Part shown: positions 25,052 through 35,389 of the stretch, in pieces | How the letters are laid out: each line of letters starts with the position of its first letter | Numbering within the stretch: position 1 is the first letter of the stretch | From: Hymenobacter guriensis | GTDB taxonomy: Bacteria; Bacteroidota; Bacteroidia; Cytophagales; Hymenobacteraceae | Direction: 5' to 3' | Assembly (NCBI RefSeq): GCF_015773195.1 | Contig: NZ_JADWYK010000004.1 | Span: 1-64,000 of the forward strand | Length of the DNA: 64,000 nucleotides | Made by a program: the position numbers and the translations under genes | Notes under the pieces: model-generated | Database searches by the model: none | The model's input: only the letters and a program-made list of their open reading frames with translations | Told to the model about the DNA's origin: nothing

Positions 25052-27277
25052 ATGCCCCGACTTTTATTCCTGCTGTTTTTCTGCGGCCTGCTCCTGAGTG
25101 CGGAGCGCAGCCAGGCCACCCACATTGTAGGGGGCGAAATGGGGATGCAGCACCTGCGCGACAGCACCTACGCGCTGAACCTGATTGTGTATTTCGACGG
25201 CGTGACTGGTGACCCGGGTGCCCTGGACGGCAGCCTGACGGCCGCTATCTACGAGAAAGGCACCAACCGCTTTGTGGAGGACGTGGTACTGCCCCTCCAG
25301 CAAAACACGCTGGTAGACTACACTGACCCTGCCTGCTCCAATGCCAAGCTCATTACCCGCCGCCTGGTGTACACGCGCAACCTGGTGCTGCGCCGGATGC
25401 AGTACCGCAGCCCGTCCGGCTACTACGCGGTAGTGGAGCGGTGCTGCCGCAACCGGGGCATTGCCAATATTCAGAACCCCGGGGGAGCCGGACAGGCTTT
25501 TCTGGTGGAGTTTCCGGCGGTAGTGCAGGCCAATGGGCAGGCATTCCGCAATTCCAGCCCCAGTTTGTTTCCGCCACTCAGCGACTACGCCTGCCAGGGT
25601 GAGCTGTTTTACTATGACTTCGGCGGTCAGGACCCCGACGGCGACCAACTGGTGTATGAGCTGGTGACCCCGCTTAACGGCCACAGCACCACATCGGACT
25701 CCAAGCCCGACCGTCCGGCCTCGGCTCCATATTCCCAGGTTCGCTGGCGCGCCGATTTAAGCGTTTCTCAACAGATACCGGGCAAGCCTACCCTGCGCAT
25801 CGATGCCCGGACGGGCCGCCTGGAGGTGCTGCCCACGGAGCTGGGGCTGTTTGTTTTCGGCATCAAGTGCTCGGAGTACCGCAACGGGGTGAAAATCGGA
25901 GAGGTGCGCCGCGACTTTCAGATGCTGGTCATCAACTGCGCGCGCAACCAAAAGCCCCAGCTGCAGGTAGAGGCCCAGGGCCACTCGCTGCCGCACGTCC
26001 CTACCGGCACGCTGGCGTTTGCCGCCGGCGAGGCCCGCTGCTTTCAGCTGCGGTTTACTGACGCCGATGCTGCCTCCCGGCTCAAGCTCTACCTGCGGGC
26101 CGTCAATTTCGAGGCTACGCTGCCTACACCCAGCATCACCACGGGTACCGTGCGCTCGGCCGGCAACCCCGATGTGCTGGTATCTACCGTATGTTTTCCC
26201 AACTGCTTCGATACCCAGGGAAAAACCTATGAGCTGGAATTTATTGTGGCCGACAACGGATGCAGCCTCCCGAAACGCGACACTGTGCGGGTCGCCTTCA
26301 CGGCCACGGCTCCACCCGATCTGCCGCCATCCATCAGCACCACGGCCCAGCTTCCTCTGCGCGTGCATCCCGGCGAAGCAGTCAACTTTGAAGTTATCGG
26401 CCAGGATCTTGACGGCGACGCCCTGACTATAACGATGCGCGGTCTGGGCTTTGATGCGCCTTCGCTGAGCTCTACGCTCACCATGCGGCCCGCCACGGCT
26501 ACCGAGCGGCGGGCCGACTTTGCCTGGACCGTGCCCTGCGCCGCCATTGACCGGGGCCTGCACGAGTTTGAGTTTCTGGTTACCTCCAGCAACGAATGCC
26601 ACGACGCCCAGACGCAGCGGGTAGTAGTGCCTATTCAGGTGGAGTATGAAAACGTGGCGCCCTTGCTGCAAACCAGCTTTTCGGAAGCCCCACCAGCCCC
26701 CGATGCGCCACCCATTCTTATCACCTTACCCATGGGAGGCGTATACGAAGCCACCCTGGCCGGCACCGACGCCGACCCGAATGAGCTTACCCTGACGGCC
26801 GCCGGCAAGGAAATAGACCTGGCAATGGTGGGCATGACGTTTACCCACCAGGATGGCCTGGGCAAGGCCGCCGGCACGTTCCGCTGGGAAGCCAATTGTG
26901 AGGCCCTGCAGCGCCAGCCGCTGGAAGTAACCTTTACGCTGCAGGAAAGCACCTGCCGGCCTCAGCCCCGGCAGCAAACCGTGCGCTTTGCCGTGCTGCT
27001 GCCCGAAACGCCGGCTTTCCTGCCACCCAACATCTTCACCCCCAACGCCGACAGCAAGAATGCCCGCTTTGAGCTGGCCAGCGTGCTGCCGCCCGAGTAC
27101 TGCACCCAGCGTTTCGGCGACATCAAAATCTTCAACCGCTGGGGTAGGCAGGTGTACCGCTCCACCAACCGCAGCTTCAGCTGGGACGGCGGCGGCCTCC
27201 CCGAGGGCGTGTACTACTACCTGATTGAGTACAGCAACCGGCAGAAGTTCAAGGGCACCATCACCATTGCCCGCTAA
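25052..27277 (+). CDS. Surface protein with gliding-motility/CHU C-terminal domain
   Basis: 741 residues. The ATG at 25052 opens the signal peptide PRLLFLLFFCGLLLSAERSQ; mature ATHIVGGEMG is a typical start of such Bacteroidota surface proteins. Ig-like or cadherin-like repeats with DxDGD elements (GGQDPDGDQLVY, GQDLDGDAL, AGTDADPNELTLT) suggest calcium-binding modules. The C-terminal 90 residues (PPNIFTPNADSKNARFEL, FGDIKIFNRWGRQVYRS, then GVYYYLIEY) are a CHU_C type B signal for type IX secretion. Probably an adhesin or matrix protein. A possible -7 box TATCTTG lies near 25014. Divergent from the M1 gene. Confidence 0.9.
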   Translation: MPRLLFLLFFCGLLLSAERSQATHIVGGEMGMQHLRDSTYALNLIVYFDGVTGDPGALDGSLTAAIYEKGTNRFVEDVVLPLQQNTLVDYTDPACSNAKLITRRLVYTRNLVLRRMQYRSPSGYYAVVERCCRNRGIANIQNPGGAGQAFLVEFPAVVQANGQAFRNSSPSLFPPLSDYACQGELFYYDFGGQDPDGDQLVYELVTPLNGHSTTSDSKPDRPASAPYSQVRWRADLSVSQQIPGKPTLRIDARTGRLEVLPTELGLFVFGIKCSEYRNGVKIGEVRRDFQMLVINCARNQKPQLQVEAQGHSLPHVPTGTLAFAAGEARCFQLRFTDADAASRLKLYLRAVNFEATLPTPSITTGTVRSAGNPDVLVSTVCFPNCFDTQGKTYELEFIVADNGCSLPKRDTVRVAFTATAPPDLPPSISTTAQLPLRVHPGEAVNFEVIGQDLDGDALTITMRGLGFDAPSLSSTLTMRPATATERRADFAWTVPCAAIDRGLHEFEFLVTSSNECHDAQTQRVVVPIQVEYENVAPLLQTSFSEAPPAPDAPPILITLPMGGVYEATLAGTDADPNELTLTAAGKEIDLAMVGMTFTHQDGLGKAAGTFRWEANCEALQRQPLEVTFTLQESTCRPQPRQQTVRFAVLLPETPAFLPPNIFTPNADSKNARFELASVLPPEYCTQRFGDIKIFNRWGRQVYRSTNRSFSWDGGGLPEGVYYYLIEYSNRQKFKGTITIAR

Positions 27278-27304
27278 GCTTCGCCACTACAGTCTATGAC
27301 GAAA

Positions 27305-27337
27305 AAGCCCCGGTTGCTACCACAGCGGCCGGGGCTT
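27305..27337. terminator. Bidirectional terminator
   Basis: AAGCCCCGG (27305-27313) pairs with CCGGGGCTT (27329-27337) between the convergent CHU and cox3 genes, with A/T flanks on both sides. Confidence 0.75.
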
Positions 27338-27362
27338 CCTTGAGAAAAATGAAACCACTGTT

Positions 27363-28034
27363 TTAGTAAAAAAACAGGAACAACGCGAACATCACCACCC
27401 ACAGCCCGTCGATGAAATGCCAGTAGACACTCAGCATGCGCAGCTGCATGCGGCGGTACGGATTGCGGATGAAAAAGAGGCTCCGAATACCGTCGCGGCT
27501 GGCGTGATGTGTGCGCCAGAGCAGCGCCATCAGAAACAGGACGCCCCCCAGCAGATGCACCACGTGCAAAGCCGAAAGCAGGTAGATGTACGTGGCGCTG
27601 GCCTTACCCGTGAGCGTGACAGCACCGCTCAGCAAACTACCATCCAGCAACAACTGCTTCCAGCCCAGCACCTGCAGGCCGGAAAACAGCAGCCCCAGCA
27701 GCAGGGTGGCGCTCAGGCAGCGCACCAAACCCGGCAGATCATCGGAGCGGTACAGGCGCGGGGCCTGACTGAGGGTATAGCTGCTGACAAGCAGCACAAT
27801 GGTGCTTAGCGAAAACACCTGGGGCAGCGCGTACAGGCCAAGGGGTACGCCGTTGCGCAGGCGGGTGTACAGGTAGGCCCCCAACAGCACCACGAACAGG
27901 ATGCCCACCGCGCCTACACTCAGGTACACCATGAGCAGGAGCGGCGGCACGCGCTCCATGCGGGCAAAGCCGGAAGCTGGCTGCCCGGCTCCTATGGTAT
28001 TGAAACGCTGCTTATCGGGCTGATCGGGGCTCAT
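27363..28034 (-). CDS. Cytochrome c oxidase subunit III-like protein
   Basis: 223 residues with about five membrane segments. The family anchors YLLSALHVVHLLGGVLFLM (two His) and YWHFIDGLWVVMFAL are present, and an N-terminal soluble part precedes the first segment. Subunit III of haem-copper oxidases sits beside the catalytic subunit and supports proton uptake. No subunit I, II or assembly gene is within the window, so it is an orphan copy, perhaps an extra or alternative subunit III of an oxidase encoded elsewhere. The ATG at 28034 is the first in frame. Confident on family, not on role. Confidence 0.85.
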   Translation of the reverse strand: MSPDQPDKQRFNTIGAGQPASGFARMERVPPLLLMVYLSVGAVGILFVVLLGAYLYTRLRNGVPLGLYALPQVFSLSTIVLLVSSYTLSQAPRLYRSDDLPGLVRCLSATLLLGLLFSGLQVLGWKQLLLDGSLLSGAVTLTGKASATYIYLLSALHVVHLLGGVLFLMALLWRTHHASRDGIRSLFFIRNPYRRMQLRMLSVYWHFIDGLWVVMFALFLFFY

Positions 28035-28172
28035 GGGGGGGCAAGGCGGGGTACAGGGAATAAACCCGACCAGCCAGGGTTTTGATTCAAGCCAAAACCT
28101 TTTTTTGCCAGCGTGGGCTCACCTTCCAAGGTACGCAAAAAACCAGCCGGCAGCTATGGTATTTTTTGGTTA

Positions 28173-28511
28173 TTAGCTACGAAAAAACGAGCCTATTTTA
28201 CCCATCACCGCATTGAGGGTAATCTTGGGGCTGCGGCCCGTGCCAAACGTTACGTAGGTTTTGCCGGCTACCCGCAAATCCAGCACCAGCCCCAGGCGCA
28301 ACGCCAGCATATTCAGCTGCTGCAAAGCGTTGGGCGTGCCGGGTGGCTTGGGCGGTTTGGGTGCCGCGGTTTTGTCGTCGGCCGTCAGTTCATCAAGCAC
28401 CCGCTGGCTGGGAATGTTCACGATGAGGTAGGCCCCCGAAGCGGCTATCTGGATATCGTCGCGGCCGCGGGAAATAACCAGCCGGGCCTCGATGTCGAGG
28501 CCCTTAGCCAA
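28173..28511 (-). CDS. Small hypothetical protein, downstream of a coupled pair
   Basis: 112 residues if started at the TTG at 28511, which overlaps the stop of the upstream gene by 8 bases (TTGGCTAA). The sequence AKGLDIEARLVISRGRDDIQ leads a beta-rich segment (IAASGAYLIVNIPSQRVLDE), a proline-rich linker and a C-terminal LALRLGLVLDLRVAGKTYVT. The frame runs further upstream in the same direction but with repeat-like Ala/Pro/Arg codons. The pair may be one gene broken by a frameshift, as both parts carry alternating hydrophobic strands, or two coupled genes. Function unknown. Confidence 0.5.
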   Translation of the reverse strand: MAKGLDIEARLVISRGRDDIQIAASGAYLIVNIPSQRVLDELTADDKTAAPKPPKPPGTPNALQQLNMLALRLGLVLDLRVAGKTYVTFGTGRSPKITLNAVMGKIGSFFRS

Positions 28512-28743
28512 GTTGCGCGGGCTTGGGCGCGGCGGGCTGAGCGGGAGCCGGCGGGTTTTCGCCGCGGGTGCGGATGCGCACCGAGCCGTTGATGCGCCAG
28601 GTGCTGGCCGGGCCCTGGGGGTTCTGGGCATTGGGTACCTGCACTTCCATCTGGTCGAAGGTGCAGCCGAGCTCTACGCCGCCCGACAGTTTAGAAAGTA
28701 AGGAAGCGGCCATATCGGCCCAGTTTGCGGAAGACTCTGCCAT
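28504..28743 (-). CDS. Small hypothetical protein, first of a coupled pair
   Basis: 79 residues: AESSANWADMAASLLSKLSG, then VELGCTFDQMEVQVPN and TWRINGSVRIRTRGENPP, with a Pro/Ala-rich tail ending in a stop at 28504. Alternating polar and hydrophobic residues suggest a small beta structure; no signal peptide. The 3' end overlaps the next gene by 8 bases. Both genes are about the same GC content as the rest. I recognise no family. If the two frames belong together, the product would be about 190 residues. Confidence 0.5.
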   Translation of the reverse strand: MAESSANWADMAASLLSKLSGGVELGCTFDQMEVQVPNAQNPQGPASTWRINGSVRIRTRGENPPAPAQPAAPKPAQLG

Positions 28744-28929
28744 AACAAGTAGGGAAAACGGGGTGGAACGGCCAAGCCAAAGCGGCCGGGGCGCAAACTA
28801 GCGCCTCTGCCCGGCAAACGCAACCGAGCCGGCGGAAGTTGTGGCCGGCGGTGGAGCTTTATCCAAATACCCTGGTTTGCGTATGTGGGGCTGCCCGGCC
28901 TGGCCGGGGCTTCTTCATTGATTTTCCTT

Positions 28930-29766
28930 ATGCACTTCTCCCCTGCCTCTTTTTCTCTGCTGACCGGTACGGCCTTCGCCCTAGCTGGTCTGGGCGGCTG
29001 CACCTCCACGGCCAGCTCAGCCCGCCCCGAATCGGGCGCGGCCGTTGCTCCGTCGGCACCCGTAGCGGCTGCGCCGGCCGCTTCCCCGGCTTCTCCGCCC
29101 GATTGTGCTCATCCGTTCGGGCTAACTTCCAGCGGCGAACTGCTTTACACGCTCACCGATGCCAACGGCAAGCCCCTGGGTGAACTGCGCCAACGGGTGG
29201 TGGGCTTCGGCGAGGAGTCGAACAAGAGAGGCACTATTAAGACTACCACGGTACTGCTAAAAAGCGGCCGCTACGACGCGGCGGGCAAGCTCCTTCATCA
29301 GCAGGATCTTACTTTCCGTTGCCGCCAGGATACAGCCTTCACCGACGGCATGGTGGAAATGGAGTTCGACAACCTTCGCTCTTTCCGCGACCGGTACTTC
29401 ACCGACGTACCCACGCCCCTGGCTTGGCCGCATCAGCCCGCCGCCGGCTCCCGCCTGCCCTCCGGCGGCGTGGTAACCGACGTGCGCAGCTCGGCCGTGG
29501 ACATTGCCAAAGTATCGACCCAGCTGCAGAACCGCCGCGTAGTGAGCGGCCCCCAGGACGTGACGGTGCCCGCGGGCACGTTTGCCTGCTACAAAATAGA
29601 GGCCGAGCGCGAAGCCGTGGTGCAGCCCAAACCCGACATCGTTCGGCGCACCTCCCAGCGGGTAATCGACTTCTACAGCCCCGGTGTGGGCGTGGTGCGC
29701 ACGGAGGTCTACGACAAAAGCAACAAGCTGCAGAGCACCAGTGTGCTGACGCGGCGCACGCCGTAG
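28930..29766 (+). CDS. Lipoprotein, TapB/DUF3108-like
   Basis: 278 residues from the ATG at 28930, chosen because it opens a lipoprotein signal (FALAGLGGC, cysteine near residue 21). After a 40-residue Ala/Pro/Ser linker comes a beta-rich domain with YTLTDANGKPLGELRQRVVG, VTVPAGTFACYKIEAE and SPGVGVVRTEVYDKSNKLQS. The A-G-T-F/x-C-Y-K-I element and the Y-S-P-G-V-G-x-V-R-x-E element are typical of TapB-like and DUF3108 proteins of Bacteroidota, thought to sit in the periplasm. Function unknown. Next gene begins 63 bases later on the same strand. Confidence 0.7.
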   Translation: MHFSPASFSLLTGTAFALAGLGGCTSTASSARPESGAAVAPSAPVAAAPAASPASPPDCAHPFGLTSSGELLYTLTDANGKPLGELRQRVVGFGEESNKRGTIKTTTVLLKSGRYDAAGKLLHQQDLTFRCRQDTAFTDGMVEMEFDNLRSFRDRYFTDVPTPLAWPHQPAAGSRLPSGGVVTDVRSSAVDIAKVSTQLQNRRVVSGPQDVTVPAGTFACYKIEAEREAVVQPKPDIVRRTSQRVIDFYSPGVGVVRTEVYDKSNKLQSTSVLTRRTP

Positions 29767-29829
29767 GGTGGCGCGGCAGCTGCTTTTCCGCTAACTTGCT
29801 GCCCGTCATCAGTTCACTGCCTGTTTGCT

Positions 29830-30342
29830 ATGAAATACGCTTCCCTTTTTGCCGCCGGCCTGCTGCTGGCTTCCTGTCAGTCGGGGCCCACTTCTAAGGC
29901 CCAGGATACGGCTGCCGCCCCGGCCACGCCAGCGGCTACCCAGCCAGCCAAGCCCGACAATTCCTTTGGGGAAACTATTTCGCCGGATGGAGCCGTGGCC
30001 GTGGCGGAGCTGCCCAAGCTGCTGGGCGCCCGCGACTCGGCCCGGGTGAAACTGGTGGGCACCACTGAGGCCGTGTGCCAAGCCAAAGGCTGCTGGCTGA
30101 CCATGCAGCTGCCCGAAGATCAGACCATGCGCGTACGGTTTCGGGACTACGCCTTTTTTGTACCCAAAGACATAGCCGGCAAAACGGTGGTAGTGGAGGG
30201 CTGGGCGCACCGCCGCGAAGTACCCGTGGATGAGCTGCAGCACTACGCCAAGGACGGCGGCAAATCGGCCAAGGAAATTGCCGCTATTACCAAACCCGAA
30301 ACCCAGCTCAGCTTTATGGCCGACGGAGTGCTGGTGCAATAG
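29830..30342 (+). CDS. DUF4920 family lipoprotein
   Basis: 170 residues. Lipoprotein signal KYASLFAAGLLLASCQSG (Cys at 16), an Ala/Pro/Thr linker to residue 45, then the DUF4920 domain: SFGETISPDGAV, VKLVGTTEAVCQAKGCWLTM (two cysteines that could bind metal or form a disulfide), FRDYAFFVPKDIAGKTVVVE and GWAHRREVPVDELQHYAKD. An OB-like fold is likely from the pattern. Located in the periplasm by signal. Forms a probable unit with the preceding lipoprotein gene and ends at a strong terminator. Confidence 0.82.
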   Translation: MKYASLFAAGLLLASCQSGPTSKAQDTAAAPATPAATQPAKPDNSFGETISPDGAVAVAELPKLLGARDSARVKLVGTTEAVCQAKGCWLTMQLPEDQTMRVRFRDYAFFVPKDIAGKTVVVEGWAHRREVPVDELQHYAKDGGKSAKEIAAITKPETQLSFMADGVLVQ

Positions 30343-30364
30343 GATGCTACGGCTTTCTGGCTGA

Positions 30365-32641
<2,277 letters not shown>

Positions 32642-32690
32642 GTGGTGAAGCAGTTCTGCAACTAGGCTTCTTTCACCTCGCATTTACCTT

Positions 32691-33086
32691 ATGAAACTTC
32701 TTCGAGTCGGACTACTTTGGGCGCTGTCAGCCTTCCTTACAGGGGCGCTGGCGCAGGCTCCAACCCCGCCGCCTCCCGATGTAACCCCGGCCAAGGCGGC
32801 CAAACTCATCCGTAAACAACAGGTAGTGGTGCTAGACGTGCGCACACCCGAGGAATATGCCGCCAGCCACCTTGCGGGCGCCCGCAATGTTAACTTCAAA
32901 GCCGCCGACTTTGCCCAGCAGGTGGCGACGCTTGATACAACGAAAACATACCTCCTTTACTGCGCTAGCGGTAACCGCAGCAGCAAAGCCGCCGTCGTTC
33001 TACGCCAGCAGGGTGTACGGAAGGTGGTAAACGCTGGCGCGCTGAAAGACCTGCAAGCGGCAAAACCACGGCTTCGCGTGGAGTAG
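32691..33086 (+). CDS. Exported rhodanese-like sulfurtransferase
   Basis: 131 residues: signal peptide KLLRVGLLWALSAFLTGALA, a proline linker, then a single rhodanese domain with VVVLDVRTPEEYAASHLAGA and the active-site loop YCASGNRSSKA, where Cys91 would carry the persulfide. The final helix is short, near the minimal domain size. The family transfers sulfur from thiosulfate or other donors; in the periplasm it may repair or carry sulfur. The ATG at 32691 is 49 bases after the ligA stop, same strand, but a promoter is not visible. Confidence 0.85.
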   Translation: MKLLRVGLLWALSAFLTGALAQAPTPPPPDVTPAKAAKLIRKQQVVVLDVRTPEEYAASHLAGARNVNFKAADFAQQVATLDTTKTYLLYCASGNRSSKAAVVLRQQGVRKVVNAGALKDLQAAKPRLRVE

Positions 33087-33127
33087 TAGGACTTCGCAGA
33101 TTGGACGTTTCACCTACATAATATCTG

Positions 33128-33210
33128 TCATCCTGAACGCCGTGAAGGACCTGCTCACGCCAGCACGAGTTGGTGCAACGTGAGCAGGCCCTTCACTGCA
33201 TTCAGGATGA
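33128..33210. repeat. Palindromic intergenic element, 32-base arms
   Basis: Left arm 33128-33159 begins TCATCCTGAACGCCGTGAAG; right arm 33179-33210 is its reverse complement with 29 of 32 matches. The loop is 19 bases. It begins with TGTCAT at 33126 and resembles the shorter palindromes at 52997 and 59815. It lies between the rhodanese gene and the convergent deacetylase gene. Confidence 0.75.
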
Positions 33211-33224
33211 TAATTGAGTTCATA

Positions 33225-33255
33225 AAAAAAGCCTTGCACAATGCGAGGCTTTTTT
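33225..33255. terminator. Terminator between convergent genes
   Basis: AAAAAAGCCTTGC, short loop, GCGAGGCTTTTTT with one G-T pair. Works for both the rhodanese and the deacetylase gene. Confidence 0.8.
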
Positions 33256-33346
33256 ATGCTTAGTATTCAACCTAGGAATTGCGCCGTTCCCAAAATCCGT
33301 GGAATCAGATTAATCCGCAAGAATCCGTGGTTCCGCAGTCACTGGT

Positions 33347-34264
33347 TTAGAAGCTCTGAACGATGCTATTGTGCAGGGTGCGGGGGCTCCAGTAGCCGCT
33401 GGCAATAATGCGGCGGATGGTGTAGAGCGGGTCCTGCTGGTCGCGCTTCTCAGCCAGGATAAAGGCTGCATCCATGCCCCGCTTTTTCAGCTCCGGAATG
33501 GACTCAGGCCGCCACAAACCGAAGGGAAAGGCGAAGTAGTTAATCTTTTTGCCTGTAATTTCCTCCAGCGTCTTGGTGGGCTTTTCAATCTGCGTCACCC
33601 AGTCCTGTCCTTCGTACTTCTTCACGTTGTGGTGGTCCCAGGTGTGGGAGCCGATGACGTTGCCTTCGTCGGAAAGCTGCTTTACCTGCGCCTTGCTCAT
33701 GTAGTTGGGTCGGCCCAGGCTCACCGTCATCACAAAGTACACGGCCTTGTAGCCGTACTGCTCCAGCGTGGGCCGGGCTACCGTGAACTGGTCGAGGTCG
33801 GTATCATCGAAGGTGAGCATGATGGGCTTGCTCGGCAGCTTGGCCCCGGTGGTGAGGTAGGCGTAGAGCTGATCGGGCAGGATGGTGTGGTAGCCAGAAT
33901 CGGCCAACATCTTCATCTGCGCCTTGAACTGGGCTACCGGAACAATGTAATCCTTAGCACCTTTTGAGTCTTTGGCGCGCCAGTCACGAATCTGGTGGTA
34001 GCACAGGATGGGCACCTGCGGCCGCGCCAGGATAGCGGCAGCATCGGCGCGCTGGGCAGCCGGAATTTCACTGGGGCTGGGGGCCTTGGCAGTGGCGTCA
34101 ATCGGGGCGGCGGGAGCAGCAGTGGATGCGGCGGAGTCGGTGGGTACAGCCGCGGCCGTGGGGTTTTCCGAAGTAGTAGCGGGCTTGGTTTCGCAGCTGG
34201 AAAGCAACAGGCCGGCGGCCAGGGAGGCCGAAGCCAGGGTAAGCGGGGTGCGGAAGCGAATCAT
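33347..34264 (-). CDS. Polysaccharide deacetylase family lipoprotein
   Basis: 305 residues from the ATG at 34264. Lipoprotein signal IRFRTPLTLASASLAAGLLL followed by SSCET, then an 80-residue low-complexity linker and a NodB catalytic domain: VPILCYHQIRD, MLTFDDTDLDQF (the two Asp are metal and base), NVIGSHTWDHHNV with the HxxxH-type metal pair, and YFAFPFGLW. The family removes N- or O-acetyl groups from chitin, peptidoglycan or exopolysaccharide. The upstream frame to 34378 has no good start. Neighbours give no clue to the substrate. Confidence 0.88.
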   Translation of the reverse strand: MIRFRTPLTLASASLAAGLLLSSCETKPATTSENPTAAAVPTDSAASTAAPAAPIDATAKAPSPSEIPAAQRADAAAILARPQVPILCYHQIRDWRAKDSKGAKDYIVPVAQFKAQMKMLADSGYHTILPDQLYAYLTTGAKLPSKPIMLTFDDTDLDQFTVARPTLEQYGYKAVYFVMTVSLGRPNYMSKAQVKQLSDEGNVIGSHTWDHHNVKKYEGQDWVTQIEKPTKTLEEITGKKINYFAFPFGLWRPESIPELKKRGMDAAFILAEKRDQQDPLYTIRRIIASGYWSPRTLHNSIVQSF

Positions 34265-34342
34265 GGACAAAGTTCGACGAGCGGCGGGGCATAGCCACTC
34301 GTCAGGCGAAAAGGGAGAAATGGCGGGAAGCCGGGCTTTGCG

Positions 34343-34350
34343 TACCTTCG
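34343..34350 (+). promoter_or_regulatory. Candidate -7 box for dapA
   Basis: TACCTTCG, a near match to TAnnTTTG, 43 bases before the dapA ATG. No clear TTG box upstream. Confidence 0.35.
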
Positions 34351-34393
34351 CGGCGGCTCGTCCCCCTCTACAAAACAACAGCTTATTCTCCGT

Positions 34394-35260
34394 ATGGACA
34401 AACTACACGGTACCGGCGTGGCCCTGGTTACCCCGTTCACCGCCTCCGACCACGCCATTGACTACCCGGCTCTGCGTCGGCTCGTAGATTTTATTATTGA
34501 GGGCGGGGCCGAGTACCTAGTCATCAATGGCACCACGGCCGAGTCGCCCACGCTCACGGCTGAGGAGCGCAAAGGTATTCTGGATGTGGTACGCCAGCAG
34601 ACTAAGGGGCGCGTGCCACTGGTCTACGGCATTGGGGGTAACGATACGGCAACCGTGGAGCAGCAGCTGCGCACCACTGATCTAGCGGGCGTCTCGGCTA
34701 TTCTGTCGGTGAGTCCAGCCTACAACAAGCCCAGTCAGGCGGGCATCATTCAGCACTACCTGCGCCTAGCCGAAGCCTCACCCCTGCCCATCATCCTCTA
34801 CAATGTGCCGGGCCGCACCATGTCCAATATGACGGCGGCTACCACCCTGCGCCTGGCCCAACACCCCAACATCCTGGGTATCAAGGAGGCCAGCGGAAAT
34901 CTGGAGCAATGCATGGCCATTGCCAAGGGCAAGCCTCACGGCTTCCTGCTCATCAGCGGCGACGACCTGATGACCACCGCCTTGGTTTCTTTCGGGGCAG
35001 TCGGAGTGATTTCGGTACTGGCTAATGCCTTTCCCAAACGGTTCTGCGACATGACCCGCGCCGCCCTGGCCGGTGACTTCCCCAAGGCCAGCAAGCTGCT
35101 CTTCGACTTCCTCGAAATCAACCCGCTGATGTACGAGGAAAGCAACCCCGTAGGCGTGAAGGCCGCACTGGCCAGCTTGGGCCTCTGCTCCCCCGCCGTG
35201 CGCCTGCCACTGGTAGAAGCCACAGAAGGCCTAAAGGAGCGCGTGCAGAAGCTGCTCTAG
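34394..35260 (+). CDS. dapA: 4-hydroxy-tetrahydrodipicolinate synthase
   Basis: 288 residues; condenses aspartate semialdehyde with pyruvate in the lysine and diaminopimelate pathway (cytoplasm). The (beta/alpha)8 barrel carries GTGVALVTPF at the start, NGTTAESPTL, Tyr136 in ILYNVPGRT and the Schiff-base Lys164 in ILGIKEASGN. Length is normal. The ATG at 34394 is the first in frame and starts on the family N-terminus. No other lys gene is adjacent. Ends at a strong terminator at 35301. Confidence 0.95.
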   Translation: MDKLHGTGVALVTPFTASDHAIDYPALRRLVDFIIEGGAEYLVINGTTAESPTLTAEERKGILDVVRQQTKGRVPLVYGIGGNDTATVEQQLRTTDLAGVSAILSVSPAYNKPSQAGIIQHYLRLAEASPLPIILYNVPGRTMSNMTAATTLRLAQHPNILGIKEASGNLEQCMAIAKGKPHGFLLISGDDLMTTALVSFGAVGVISVLANAFPKRFCDMTRAALAGDFPKASKLLFDFLEINPLMYEESNPVGVKAALASLGLCSPAVRLPLVEATEGLKERVQKLL

Positions 35261-35300
35261 TCGCTAATGGATTGTGCTAGCCCGTATTGCATGAGTTTGT

Positions 35301-35346
35301 AAACACAACAACGCCTCGGCTATCTAGCTGAGGCGTTGTTGTGTTT
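35301..35346. terminator. Terminator between dapA and the LutA-like gene
   Basis: AAACACAACAACGCCTC and its complement GAGGCGTTGTTGTGTTT flank a short GC loop; at least 17 pairs, with T/A-rich flanks. Serves convergent genes. Confidence 0.85.
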
Positions 35347-35389
35347 GGTCTTTCCGGTTACTTTTCAAGTAAGCCGAAACAAGGCAATT

